The position numbers and the translations under genes are program-made. Below are positions 20,081-28,048 of a stretch of DNA of 64,000 nucleotides, piece after piece. This stretch comes from Prolixibacteraceae bacterium. GTDB lineage: Bacteria > Bacteroidota > Bacteroidia > Bacteroidales > Prolixibacteraceae. The stretch is from the NCBI GenBank assembly GCA_019459485.1, contig JAIBEZ010000031.1, positions 1 to 64,000 of the forward strand, given 5' to 3'. The notes under the pieces were generated by a model that saw only the letters and a list, made by a program, of their open reading frames with translations, did not search any database and was not told the origin of the DNA. Every line of letters begins with the position of its first letter. The first letter of the stretch is position 1.

Positions 20081-20146
20081 CCGATAGACCAACAAAGGAG
20101 CAGATTGAACGTAGTGACAATATGCGATATTTTGTTGGTCTATCGG
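20081..20146. repeat. 16-bp perfect inverted repeat with 34-bp loop
   Basis: Arm ccgatagaccaacaaa (20081-20096) and its exact complement (20131-20146); the arms extend further with one mismatch. A second small hairpin (ctgaac/gttcag, 20156-20175) is adjacent. It sits at the apparent 5' break of the surface-protein remnant and may mark a recombination or insertion scar, or a stable RNA hairpin. Confidence 0.6.
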
Positions 20147-20225
20147 TATTAGATACTGAACGCAAAAATGTTCAGTATATCCTTGTGCTTTCACTCAAAA
20201 CGATTCCGTGTATTATTGTGGCTGA

Positions 20226-21173
20226 TTAGTTAATCGTTAATGCGTCTTTAGTTACTGGACTCCAATCAGTTATAAATGGATCTGAAATTTGAAGTTCAGT
20301 ACCTTCTAAGTTTATGGTATAGATATATTGCTTGCCTTTTTCCAACGTAATTGCTGCGCTATTGGTTGTTGAATAGTCTACTCCATCAATTGTGAAAGTA
20401 AATTTCAAGCCCAGACTACTAATTTCAGTTGTCGGAATTGTCAACGTAGTTGCATTTACCACAGTGGGAAGAGTCGCAGATAACGTAACCGATGGAGCAA
20501 GAGTTCTCGTAAGGCTTCCTACTGCGCCTCCTCCAATTGTTCCGTTTGTAATATTCATTGTTAAGTCAGTGCCGGTTTTAATAAATTCTGTTGAACCTGC
20601 ATCTTCAATTATAAATTTGGTAAAAGTGCCGGTTCCGGAGTAGTTGGTTTTGTAAACTATAAATGACACCTGGGCTAAAGCGTGGTTCATCACCAAATCT
20701 ATAGATGGTGCAGCATTATTGACAGTAGCAGGGGTTGCATACATGTAGTCTGTTTCTGCTCCTGTTGTTATTTCCGGGGTAATTGTAACAGGAATTGTAT
20801 TAAAAAGTGCGTCGTTAGATGCAACATCAACATATGGATAATATGCATAAATATTTCCTTCAGCACTTGTCAGATAAAACGGTGTTATTGTGGTCCATGT
20901 GTCGCCTTTGGTATATTTGATATTTGTGAGAGCTCCGTCCTGATAAATACTTGCGTCTTTAAGAACCTGAACACCAATCTCTGCCTCGGGATCGAAGGCA
21001 GATCCGATAATTATTGATTTGGTCATGATAGATGGATCTACCATAATTCCAGCCTTTACAGAAAGTGCAACATTCTGATTTTCTGGATTTAAATCTTGAT
21101 CCTTTGTGCAGGATAATAACGCAGTTACTGCCAACGCAGTTACTGACAATGTAATAAGTAGTAATTTTTTCAT
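20226..21173 (-). CDS. Fimbrillin family lipoprotein (FimA/Mfa-like)
   Basis: The ATG at 21173 (MKKLLLITLSVTALAV...) is preferred to an earlier in-frame codon because it begins a clear lipoprotein signal with lipobox LLSC (Cys22). The mature protein (~294 residues) is beta-rich and Thr/Ser-rich, with the conserved MNHALAQVSFIV segment seen in Bacteroidota fimbrillins, and ends in a strand-like DPFITDWSPVTKDALTIN. Such proteins are exported as lipoproteins, trimmed by a gingipain-like protease and assembled into type V pili or tip adhesins through strand exchange. No FimB-E homologues are present next to it; the remnant at 19717-20070 is the only other surface-type sequence nearby. It could be a pilus stalk, an accessory subunit or a stand-alone adhesin. 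A 42-bp repeat lies upstream at 21264-21305. Confidence 0.8.
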   Translation of the reverse strand: MKKLLLITLSVTALAVTALLSCTKDQDLNPENQNVALSVKAGIMVDPSIMTKSIIIGSAFDPEAEIGVQVLKDASIYQDGALTNIKYTKGDTWTTITPFYLTSAEGNIYAYYPYVDVASNDALFNTIPVTITPEITTGAETDYMYATPATVNNAAPSIDLVMNHALAQVSFIVYKTNYSGTGTFTKFIIEDAGSTEFIKTGTDLTMNITNGTIGGGAVGSLTRTLAPSVTLSATLPTVVNATTLTIPTTEISSLGLKFTFTIDGVDYSTTNSAAITLEKGKQYIYTINLEGTELQISDPFITDWSPVTKDALTIN

Positions 21174-21263
21174 GTTTTTTTTTAAATTTAAAGACCCGTG
21201 TATAAATAATATAAAAAATTGTTTTAAATATTTAGATGTAAAAGTATCGTGCCAGTCAAGGCC

Positions 21264-21305
21264 AAACAATAGGCTAAGTGCTGAAACACGCTTCATCATT
21301 GCGGA
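21264..21305. repeat. 42-bp diverged repeat, copy 1 (upstream of fimbrillin)
   Basis: This segment (aaacaataggctaagtgctg...) matches 22231-22272 at 34 of 42 positions by eye, without gaps. It lies about 90 bp upstream of the fimbrillin start on the minus strand. It may be a shared promoter or leader region. Confidence 0.5.
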
Positions 21306-21437
21306 TTCTGAAGGTGGTTAATCCTGAATGGCCGGAAATAAATCCTAATGTGAGTGGATTAAAAGCCGATAGGCGTCTTCACAATTTCTGACAATCCAAT
21401 TCAAGAAAGCTGACAAACAACTTCAGGAATAATTAAA

Positions 21438-21827
21438 TCAAGCCAGGATTTCGAGTTCATTAAATATGGATTTAAGCGTTTCTATTTGAAATGGCTTGGT
21501 CATAAAATCATCCATACCATACGATAAACATTTATCACGATCGTTGTCCATTGTATTTGAGGTGAGCGCTATAATTGGTGTTCTTTTATCAAAATTATCT
21601 GAACTCTCGATTTCCCTTATCTTGACTGTTGCTTCGAGCCCATCCATAACCGGCATCATGATATCCATTAAAACCAGGTCATATTTATGCTCACGAAATT
21701 TTTCTACTGCTTCAACACCATTGTTAGCGATCGTCACAACGTGATTGAACTTCTTTAAACTAAACAACACAACATGTTGATTTAAAAGATTGTCCTCAAC
21801 CAATAATATATTTAAACCTTCTTTCAT
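21438..21827 (-). CDS. Single-domain response regulator (CheY-like receiver)
   Basis: 129 residues forming one receiver domain: acidic pair near EDN (10-12), phospho-acceptor Asp in LVLMDIMMPVMDG, Thr/Ser switch in IIALTSN and the conserved Lys in FMTKPFQ. No output domain, so it works by protein-protein interaction or as a phosphate relay or sink. The sequence type (LVEDNLLNQHVV) is like receivers split from hybrid histidine kinases. Several kinases without receivers are encoded within 10 kb (16176-19355, 25397-27889, 28049-29686) and are possible partners, which is inference only. It stands alone, with 757 bp of non-coding DNA upstream. Confidence 0.92.
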   Translation of the reverse strand: MKEGLNILLVEDNLLNQHVVLFSLKKFNHVVTIANNGVEAVEKFREHKYDLVLMDIMMPVMDGLEATVKIREIESSDNFDKRTPIIALTSNTMDNDRDKCLSYGMDDFMTKPFQIETLKSIFNELEILA

Positions 21828-21875
21828 ATTTACGCTGTGTTTGAACTTTGAATTGATATGTTAAATATTTATAAG

Positions 21876-21950
21876 CTCTCATGCCCTCCTGCTCTCTTCG
21901 CCAAAGCTATAGCGAGGTGAGAGCAGGGCGAGCCAGAGAACTCTCATGCC
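21876..21950. repeat. Imperfect hairpin flanked by a 10-bp direct repeat
   Basis: In the 757-bp gap 21828-22584. The 10-mer ctctcatgcc is at 21876-21885 and 21941-21950; between them cctgctctc (21888-21896) pairs with gagagcagg (21919-21927). The structure resembles a small REP-like unit. Its function is unknown. Confidence 0.45.
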
Positions 21951-22230
21951 GGGAAGTTTCCACTTTTGAAATTAATTCCCATCCTGATTTTGCACAATCC
22001 ACCTTTGAAATTATCTCCGCGGCATGTTCGTTTCGTTGTTCAATATTTTGGTGTTAGTTTCAACGCAGAATAAAAGCCATTAAACAGGATACTGTCTCAC
22101 CTTATTTTTGAAGATTGATCCGGAGGTTTACCTAAAAAAAGTAATTGTTTTTTTTCATGTTCGTAAAATTTATATTGTGTGAAATTTGTTTCAATTCTTT
22201 ACTGACAAAGAAAGATAGTGGGAGGAATCA

Positions 22231-22272
22231 AAACAATAGGCCAGGCGCTGAAACCGACTTCACTATTGCGGA
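22231..22272. repeat. 42-bp diverged repeat, copy 2
   Basis: Second copy of the segment at 21264-21305, here about 400 bp upstream of the receiver gene at 21438-21827 and in the same orientation. Similarity seems to continue weakly for ~100 bp on the right, ending near words such as aacttcag. It could be a remnant of a duplicated promoter/leader or of a small duplicated segment. Confidence 0.5.
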
Positions 22273-22399
22273 ATATAAGTGTGTTTATTGCTGAATTAGG
22301 TGTATGAAAGACTGATTGACAGCTTCACTTTTTCTGAGTCAAAGGTTAATGAAACTGATAAATGAACTTCAGAAAAACTTAGGAACTGTGGCTTTTCAA

Positions 22400-22425
22400 T
22401 TGCCTCCAGCTTAAGCTGGAGGCAA
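22400..22425. repeat. 26-bp perfect palindrome
   Basis: Two 13-bp arms meet without a loop (left arm ttgcctccagctt). Same style as the palindromes at 15936-16039. It lies in the gap upstream of the unknown gene at 22585. Probably a REP-like unit. Confidence 0.65.
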
Positions 22426-22463
22426 ATAAAGTGAAAATTAAATGTGCAACTTTTCTACCAGGG

Positions 22464-22477
22464 TTAACAGCTGTTAA
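22464..22477. promoter_or_regulatory. 14-bp perfect palindrome upstream of gene 22585 (possible operator)
   Basis: ttaacagctgttaa lies 108 bp before the start codon. It is followed by taacttttg, which is close to the Bacteroidota -7 box TAnnTTTG (one base off). The palindrome could be a regulator binding site. This rests on position and symmetry only. Confidence 0.3.
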
Positions 22478-22584
22478 TTTTTTGTTAATAACTTTTGTGG
22501 ATTACTTATCAATTTATTTGCTACGGTTCACGAACTTTAGTAAATAATAATTCTTCTAACTATTAACCCACAAAATTTTAAATT

Positions 22585-23364
22585 ATGGCAAGTAATTCGG
22601 AATCAGGCCACGTCAAAAATGTGGCAAACTTTGAGAGTTTAATGTTGGTTATTTCTGGTTTTGGCGGGGTTTACAACCCTTCCAACGCTTCAATTACTTT
22701 GGAGAGGTTAAGCATTCTTGCAAAAAATGCAAGTGATTCTTTGAATCTGGTAAACAGTGTGTCTGGTAAAAAAAGTCTGGCTATTGCTGCACGGGCAGAA
22801 GCCATTAAGCCACTGAGCAAACTGACAACCCGTATTCTCAATGCCCTGCGTTCGAGTGGATGCCCTGCGCAAATTGTAGATTCTGCGCAATCGTTGGTCC
22901 GTAAAATTCAGGGACAAAGGGCCACCCCAAAGTTAACGGAAGAACAAAAGACTGCGCTTTCTGCAGAAGGGAGTGTTAAAAAGGAAGTATCTTCATCGCA
23001 AATGAGCTTTGACAATCGTATTGACAGTTTTGACAAATTAATCCAGCTCCTGATTGGTATTTCGCAATACACCCCGAACGAAACAGAACTGCAGGTAGCC
23101 ACTCTAACCAATTATTACAATACATTAAAAACGCTAAACACTGAGGCAGGTGCGGTTGAAACCGAACTAAGCAATGCCCGGTTATCGCGTAACGAAATCC
23201 TTTACAGGCCGGGCTCTGGCCTGGTTGATACGGCTACAGCCGCAAAAATGTATATTAAGTCCCTTTTTGAAGCCACCAGCCCAAGGTACAAACAAGTTTC
23301 AGGTCTGGCATTCACTTCCATTCCGAAAAACAAGATTCCAAATGAAGTACTTCTAACGGATTAG
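22585..23364 (+). CDS. Unrecognised cytoplasmic helical protein, 259 residues
   Basis: I do not recognise a family. The protein lacks a signal peptide and membrane segments; it is rich in Ala, Ser, Leu and Asn and looks mostly alpha-helical. Two stretches of similar length, ~20-115 and ~140-235, may be related helical halves joined by a Lys/Glu-rich linker (~110-135), but this is a guess. There is a single Cys in RSSGCPAQIV. Similar proteins of this size are, as far as I recall, found as uncharacterised proteins in Bacteroidota. It has its own upstream palindrome/promoter-like sequence and a strong terminator right after the stop, so it forms a single-gene unit, which fits an abundant, independently regulated protein. 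Neighbours are two-component genes on the opposite strand. Confidence 0.75.
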   Translation: MASNSESGHVKNVANFESLMLVISGFGGVYNPSNASITLERLSILAKNASDSLNLVNSVSGKKSLAIAARAEAIKPLSKLTTRILNALRSSGCPAQIVDSAQSLVRKIQGQRATPKLTEEQKTALSAEGSVKKEVSSSQMSFDNRIDSFDKLIQLLIGISQYTPNETELQVATLTNYYNTLKTLNTEAGAVETELSNARLSRNEILYRPGSGLVDTATAAKMYIKSLFEATSPRYKQVSGLAFTSIPKNKIPNEVLLTD

Positions 23365-23383
23365 GTTCTGGTGTAAGAATTGT

Positions 23384-23426
23384 AATCGCAGCCCGGAAAT
23401 ATTTTAGGGCTGCGATTTTTTGTTTT
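23384..23426 (+). terminator. Rho-independent terminator after gene 22585
   Basis: Perfect 11-bp GC-rich stem, aatcgcagccc (23384-23394) with gggctgcgatt (23407-23417), 12-nt loop, followed by a T-rich tract (ttttttgttttt). It is a textbook terminator 20 bp after the stop. Confidence 0.9.
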
Positions 23427-23650
23427 TACCCTTCCGGAAATATATAACTTCAACCTCCAGTTTATTTTATTGCACCTTCAGGTTTAAAACTACCTGCAAA
23501 GATTATAATTATTGCAATCCAAAGTATAATACCAATGCATTAGTCTATATTTCTTTGATTTCGAGATTGTTTTTTCTCACCTCAATTTATATTTCTATAA
23601 TCACGAAATTATTTTCATGCACATCCAAGTTTCAGACAGTAAGGATGGGA

Positions 23651-24298
23651 CTATCCGATGCTAACAATACCTTTTCGGATGGCATACTTTATTAAACCGG
23701 CAGTTGACTGGAGATTTAGCTTTTCGAGTACATGTTGTTTGTGGGTGCCAACAGTTTTTACACTGATAAAAAGCAAATCAGCAATTTCGCGGGTCGATTT
23801 TCCTTCAGCAATCAGTCGCAGAATTTCTGATTCCCGTTCTGAAAGTTCCGGACTTTTGTCCTGAATTTCTTCATCCCTGTTCAGATAATCGTGAATAAGT
23901 ACTTCGGTAATTTTGTTGCTTAAGTACTTTTTACCCTGATAAACCGTGTTGATGGCTTCGATCAATTGGTCGTAGGTGCAGTCTTTAAACAAATAACCAA
24001 AAGCTCCGGCTTCCAATGCTTCTTTGATGTAGTTCTTATCGGCATGCATCGAAAGTACCAGCACTTTTGTTGCCGGTACTTCCTTGCGTAAAATTCTGGT
24101 AGCATCTACACCATTGATAACAGGCAGGCTTAAATCCATGATCACAATATCGGGTTTTAACTGCTTCGCTTTTTCAATGGCTTGCTGTCCATTTTCTGCC
24201 TGGCCCACAATTTCTATTTGCGGAGAAGCCGAAAGCAGATTGGCGATTCCTTCCCTGAATAGTTGATGATCATCTGTAATTAATATTCGGATAGTCAT
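23651..24298 (-). CDS. NarL/FixJ-type response regulator (receiver + LuxR HTH)
   Basis: The ATG at 24298 (MTIRILITDDHQLF) is chosen; an in-frame TTG 9 bp upstream is possible but less likely. About 215 residues. Receiver domain ~1-120 with DD at 8-9, phospho-Asp in DIVIMDLSLPVING, and the Lys in YLFKDC. LuxR-type helix-turn-helix ~145-210 with ELSEREXEILRLIAEGKSTREIA-like spacing and TVGTHKQHVLEKL. It binds DNA as a dimer when phosphorylated by a HisKA_3-type kinase. The kinase gene at 24311-25360 lies 12 bp upstream in the same operon and is of exactly that type, so they form a cognate pair. The targets are unknown. Confidence 0.94.
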   Translation of the reverse strand: MTIRILITDDHQLFREGIANLLSASPQIEIVGQAENGQQAIEKAKQLKPDIVIMDLSLPVINGVDATRILRKEVPATKVLVLSMHADKNYIKEALEAGAFGYLFKDCTYDQLIEAINTVYQGKKYLSNKITEVLIHDYLNRDEEIQDKSPELSERESEILRLIAEGKSTREIADLLFISVKTVGTHKQHVLEKLNLQSTAGLIKYAIRKGIVSIG

Positions 24299-24310
24299 TT
24301 TTGTCAATTT

Positions 24311-25360
24311 TTAGATGGGTACAGTGAGTGTAATTCTGGTACCTTTTGTTGGCTCTGAATCAATCTCCATAGATCCTTGAAGGGCATCGAGCCGTTCGTT
24401 AATGCTAAACAAACCAAATCCGCCCAATTCTGAAAGGGCTTTGCCTTGTCTCAAATCAAAACCTTTTCCATTATCAATCACCTTGACTGTAATGCTTTGG
24501 GCATTTTTCCTGATTTCTACCGTGATTAAGTTGGCTCCGGCGTGTTTAATTGTATTATTCAGCAATTCGCAAATCATGCGGAAAATTAGAATTTTCATAT
24601 CTGTTTTAAGCGCAATTGAATTTTCTTCGAACCGGAATTCGGTGATGACACCAATTTTTTTTTCAATTTGATCGAGTTTCCATTTAATTGCGGCAATCAG
24701 GCCAAGTTCATACAATATTGGAGGACTTAAATCATAAACCAATGTTCTGGATTCATTTATGGCATTGCGCAAGAGTTCCGCCGACTCGTCCAATGTTTTT
24801 TTCACCGCTGGCGACAGTTCTCCCCTGGCAATGGAGGATAGTTTGATCGAAGCAATCGAAATTGTTTGTCCAAGTCCGTCGTGCAGATATTCTGCTATTT
24901 TCCTTCTCTCTTTTTCTTCAGCAATGGTCAGTTCAAAATAAAGGTTCTTGAGCTTTTCGTTCCGATTTCTCAACCTGTCTTCGGCAAATTTGATGCGCAA
25001 CATGACATTTATCTGTGCCTTAAGTTCTTCCCTCTTGAAAGGCCTGGACATATAAGCATCGGCACCGGTATTTAAACCTTTAATCCTGATACTCGAATCG
25101 TTCATTGCCGAAACCATTATAATCGGGATGTGTTGGGTAAATATATCGCGCTTTAAAATATCACATACTTCAAATCCATCCATACCGGGCATCAAAATAT
25201 CGAGCAAAATGGTGTCGGGTGATTCCCGTTTGGCTATTTCAATTCCCTCGCTGCCCGATTGCGACAGCAATACCTGACAATCAGGAAAATCAGCATTCAG
25301 GATTGCAAATATCAATTGCAGATTGGCCGGATTGTCATCAATTGCGAGAATCTTCTTCAT
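24311..25360 (-). CDS. Receiver-histidine kinase (REC + HisKA_3/HATPase), NarX-like
   Basis: 349 residues: an N-terminal receiver (~1-120; VLAIDDNPANLQL-like start, phospho-Asp in TILLDILMPGMDG, Lys in MSRPFKREEL), a short coiled coil, a HisKA_3 dimerisation domain with phospho-His in EYLHDGLGQTIS (~163), and an HATPase domain (ELLNNTIKHAGA, DNGKGFD). HisKA_3 kinases typically pair with NarL-type regulators, and one is encoded 12 bp downstream. The N-terminal receiver indicates input from another kinase, perhaps the PAS kinase at 25397-27889 just upstream on the same strand (36-bp gap); that would make a small phosphorelay. This link is inference. No membrane segments. Confidence 0.93.
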   Translation of the reverse strand: MKKILAIDDNPANLQLIFAILNADFPDCQVLLSQSGSEGIEIAKRESPDTILLDILMPGMDGFEVCDILKRDIFTQHIPIIMVSAMNDSSIRIKGLNTGADAYMSRPFKREELKAQINVMLRIKFAEDRLRNRNEKLKNLYFELTIAEEKERRKIAEYLHDGLGQTISIASIKLSSIARGELSPAVKKTLDESAELLRNAINESRTLVYDLSPPILYELGLIAAIKWKLDQIEKKIGVITEFRFEENSIALKTDMKILIFRMICELLNNTIKHAGANLITVEIRKNAQSITVKVIDNGKGFDLRQGKALSELGGFGLFSINERLDALQGSMEIDSEPTKGTRITLTVPI

Positions 25361-25396
25361 TTTATTCTTATAGGTTTAACTCAAAGTAATTTGCAG

Positions 25397-27889
25397 TTAA
25401 TTCACGGGCAACGTAAAATAGAATGCACTGCCTTTGCCTTCTTCGCTTTCTAACCAGATTTTTCCACCCATTAAGACGACGAGATTTTTTGTAATCGCCA
25501 ATCCAAGTCCATTACCTCCGTATTTGCGGTTTTTTTCAACATCCACCTGCCTGAAACGGTCAAAAATTTTGTCTAGATATGAAGCTGGAATTCCGATGCC
25601 GGTATCTTTAACGAAAAACTCCACCATTTCACCTTTGGGGCGGTATCCAATTTCGATGCTGCCTTTTGCAGTAAACTTAAAGGCATTGCCAATCAGATTA
25701 TTAAATATTTGCTTGAGCCTCTCTGCATCGGCATATATTTCTATTTCTGTATCGTTGTCGGGAAGGTTTAGTATAAGTTCGAACTTGTGGGTTTCCGCCT
25801 GTAAAGAAAATTGTTCATAAATGCCCAACACATATTTATGAGCATCGATAGGTTTTTTTCGGATGGTAACTTCTCCTGATTCCATTTTTGATATGTCCAT
25901 TATATCGCTGATAATGGTCAAAAGGTTATTCCCACTGGCAATGATATGCTGAATGAATTCAGTTTTCTGATCCTCCTCAAAATCCGGATCGGTAAGCAAT
26001 TCAGAAAACCCGATGATGCTGTTTAACGGTGTGCGCACTTCGTGCGACATATTGGCCAGAAAAGCAGATTTTAAACGGTCGCTTTCTTCGGCTTTTTCTT
26101 TGGAAATGATCAACTCTGCTGCGCGTTTTTCCTTTTCATCGTTTTGAAATACCAACTCTTTGTTGGCAATAATTAAATTCTGTTCTGCTCTTTTTCGCTC
26201 AGTATTGTCGCTTGAAATTCCCATTATACCGATCAATTCTCCGCTTGTGTCGATAATTGGTGTATCGGTTACATAAGCCGGAAAACTGCTGCCATCTTTT
26301 CTTCCCATCTGAAACTCACCGGACCATGACATTCCATGACTTAAATTTTCAGAAAGTTCTCTGGCTTGCTTTTTTGTTGGATTGGTAGGTATTAAAGTGA
26401 CTAAATTTTGTCCCATTGCTTCATCCGACGACCAGCCAAATATTCTTTGTGCCGCATTGTTCCAATAAATCACCCGATCGTGCAAGTCACTTGCAATCAC
26501 CGCCTGACCTACATTGTTTAACAAGTCAGCCTGAAATTTTATCTCGTTTTGAATATTCTTCTGCCCGGTAATATCATCAACCATTCCTATGATTTCCGTT
26601 GGCAACCCATTTTTGTCATTTAGCGTTGTAACAAAAAGATTGCCCCATATCACATTTCCATTTTTATGGATGTATCTTTTTTCCATATTATACCATGCAA
26701 TTTTTCCTGTGACTAAATCGGTGAACTGACTCATATCCTTATCAATATCTTCAGGATAGGTGAATTCTGTAAACTTCATTTTAGCCAATTCTTCGCTGCT
26801 GTATCCAACCATTTCAGACAAAGGTAAATTTGAAATAATTGGATAGCCTTGCATATCAATCAGAGCAATTGCAATTGGAGCCTGATCAAAGATGGCTTGA
26901 AACCGTCTCTGATTTGCCAGAATTAATTCCCATGATTGCTTGCGCTCGGTAATATCCCTTCCAATACCCAGCACTCCGAGCAATGTTCCTTCTGAATCGT
27001 ACATAGGAGTTTTTAGCGTATCCATAAAAGCACGATGCCCATCATCGGCAAAAGTAATCCATTCTTCATTGGTGGTCGATTTGCCTGTTTTAATAACTTT
27101 CCGGTCATGCGCAACGAAATAGTCAGCCAGTTCGCGGTCGACAAAGTCATGGTCGGATTTACCAACGATGTCAGCTTCCCTGGCTCCGAAAAATCGTTCA
27201 AACATCGGATTACACGAGAGGTACAAACCATTCGTGTCTTTCAGCCAAATTAAGTCGGGGATAGATTGCACAAGTGTGCGGAGGTGAGATTCACTTTTTC
27301 GCAGCGCCAACTCCGATTGTTTTCGAATGGTTGTTTCGCGTATATTGCACTGAATTACTTTGTTATTGTCTTCAGAATAGCTATTGCTGATGAACTCCAC
27401 ACTGATTTTTCGTCCGTCCGTCGTTTCGAGCGGAAGGTCGTCATAATGTATATATTCTTTCTGTTGTAATTCTGAAAATTTATCCGGATTGGCAACTATA
27501 TCATTAAAGAACCCGATTTCCCATATTGCTCTATCCAGAAATTGATCCTCCGGATAGCCAAGCATTTCAATTAAAAATGGGTTCACATCTGTAATCATCC
27601 CGGTTTCGGCATCGAGAATCAGAATCCCGTCTTTGGCCGATTCGAAAAGTCTGCGGTAGCGTTTTTCTGATGCATTAAGCGATTCTTCGGCCCGCTTGCG
27701 TTCGATGAGCGCGGTTCTGAGTTCTTCATTCTGCATTTCCAACTCAATCTGGTGTACTTCAAGCTCGTGAATCTGTTTCAGCATCTCAGATTCAATTGTC
27801 ACTGAAACTGATTTTGATGGTTCCTTTTTTATCAATTCTTCTGCCTTTTGCCGCAAATTTGCATTTTCTGATTTGTTGTCTTTTCCCAT
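25397..27889 (-). CDS. Multi-PAS sensor histidine kinase (four PAS domains), paralog of 16176-19355
   Basis: The ATG at 27889 (MGKDNKSENANLRQ) aligns with the start of the paralog; ~830 residues. No membrane segments. Order: coiled coil with HQIELEMQNEEL, PAS 1 (~60-180), PAS 2 (~190-310), PAS 3 (~320-435, ending DITGQKN), PAS 4 (~440-560), a further coiled coil, HisKA with His in ANMSHEVRTPLNS, and HATPase (NLIGNAFKFT, GNGLGLAI). The first two PAS units, the last PAS unit and the kinase core are near-identical in type to 16176-19355; that gene has two additional central PAS units. It has no receiver. The receiver-kinase at 24311-25360 follows 36 bp downstream and may be its partner. Copy B of the 44-nt upstream element lies 83 bp before the start. 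Confidence 0.93.
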   Translation of the reverse strand: MGKDNKSENANLRQKAEELIKKEPSKSVSVTIESEMLKQIHELEVHQIELEMQNEELRTALIERKRAEESLNASEKRYRRLFESAKDGILILDAETGMITDVNPFLIEMLGYPEDQFLDRAIWEIGFFNDIVANPDKFSELQQKEYIHYDDLPLETTDGRKISVEFISNSYSEDNNKVIQCNIRETTIRKQSELALRKSESHLRTLVQSIPDLIWLKDTNGLYLSCNPMFERFFGAREADIVGKSDHDFVDRELADYFVAHDRKVIKTGKSTTNEEWITFADDGHRAFMDTLKTPMYDSEGTLLGVLGIGRDITERKQSWELILANQRRFQAIFDQAPIAIALIDMQGYPIISNLPLSEMVGYSSEELAKMKFTEFTYPEDIDKDMSQFTDLVTGKIAWYNMEKRYIHKNGNVIWGNLFVTTLNDKNGLPTEIIGMVDDITGQKNIQNEIKFQADLLNNVGQAVIASDLHDRVIYWNNAAQRIFGWSSDEAMGQNLVTLIPTNPTKKQARELSENLSHGMSWSGEFQMGRKDGSSFPAYVTDTPIIDTSGELIGIMGISSDNTERKRAEQNLIIANKELVFQNDEKEKRAAELIISKEKAEESDRLKSAFLANMSHEVRTPLNSIIGFSELLTDPDFEEDQKTEFIQHIIASGNNLLTIISDIMDISKMESGEVTIRKKPIDAHKYVLGIYEQFSLQAETHKFELILNLPDNDTEIEIYADAERLKQIFNNLIGNAFKFTAKGSIEIGYRPKGEMVEFFVKDTGIGIPASYLDKIFDRFRQVDVEKNRKYGGNGLGLAITKNLVVLMGGKIWLESEEGKGSAFYFTLPVN

Positions 27890-27971
27890 TGGTAAATTGT
27901 ATTTGACGAGCATATACACCAGTCGCCTTTGATAACTTCTGATTTTGGCAAGTTATACAAGCGCCAAACCA

Positions 27972-28015
27972 TACGTGTTATATAACTTTGGGAAAGAGTT
28001 ACATGATTCACAGAT
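27972..28015 (-). promoter_or_regulatory. Shared upstream element, copy B
   Basis: On the minus strand it starts atctgtgaatcatgtaactc and ends in ttatataacacgta. It is gaplessly alignable with 19437-19480 and 56122-56165 and lies 83 bp before the kinase start, almost the same distance as copy A (82 bp). The sequence between element and start codon is also similar in A and B. Confidence 0.55.
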
Positions 28016-28048
28016 GTTGCAGGATTCTGATTAGATACAGCGATAAGT

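Noticed and set aside
19913-20194. 93-residue minus-strand frame over the inverted repeat
   Set aside because: Reads through both arms of the palindrome in another frame from the surface-protein remnant; no homology recognised and probably non-coding.
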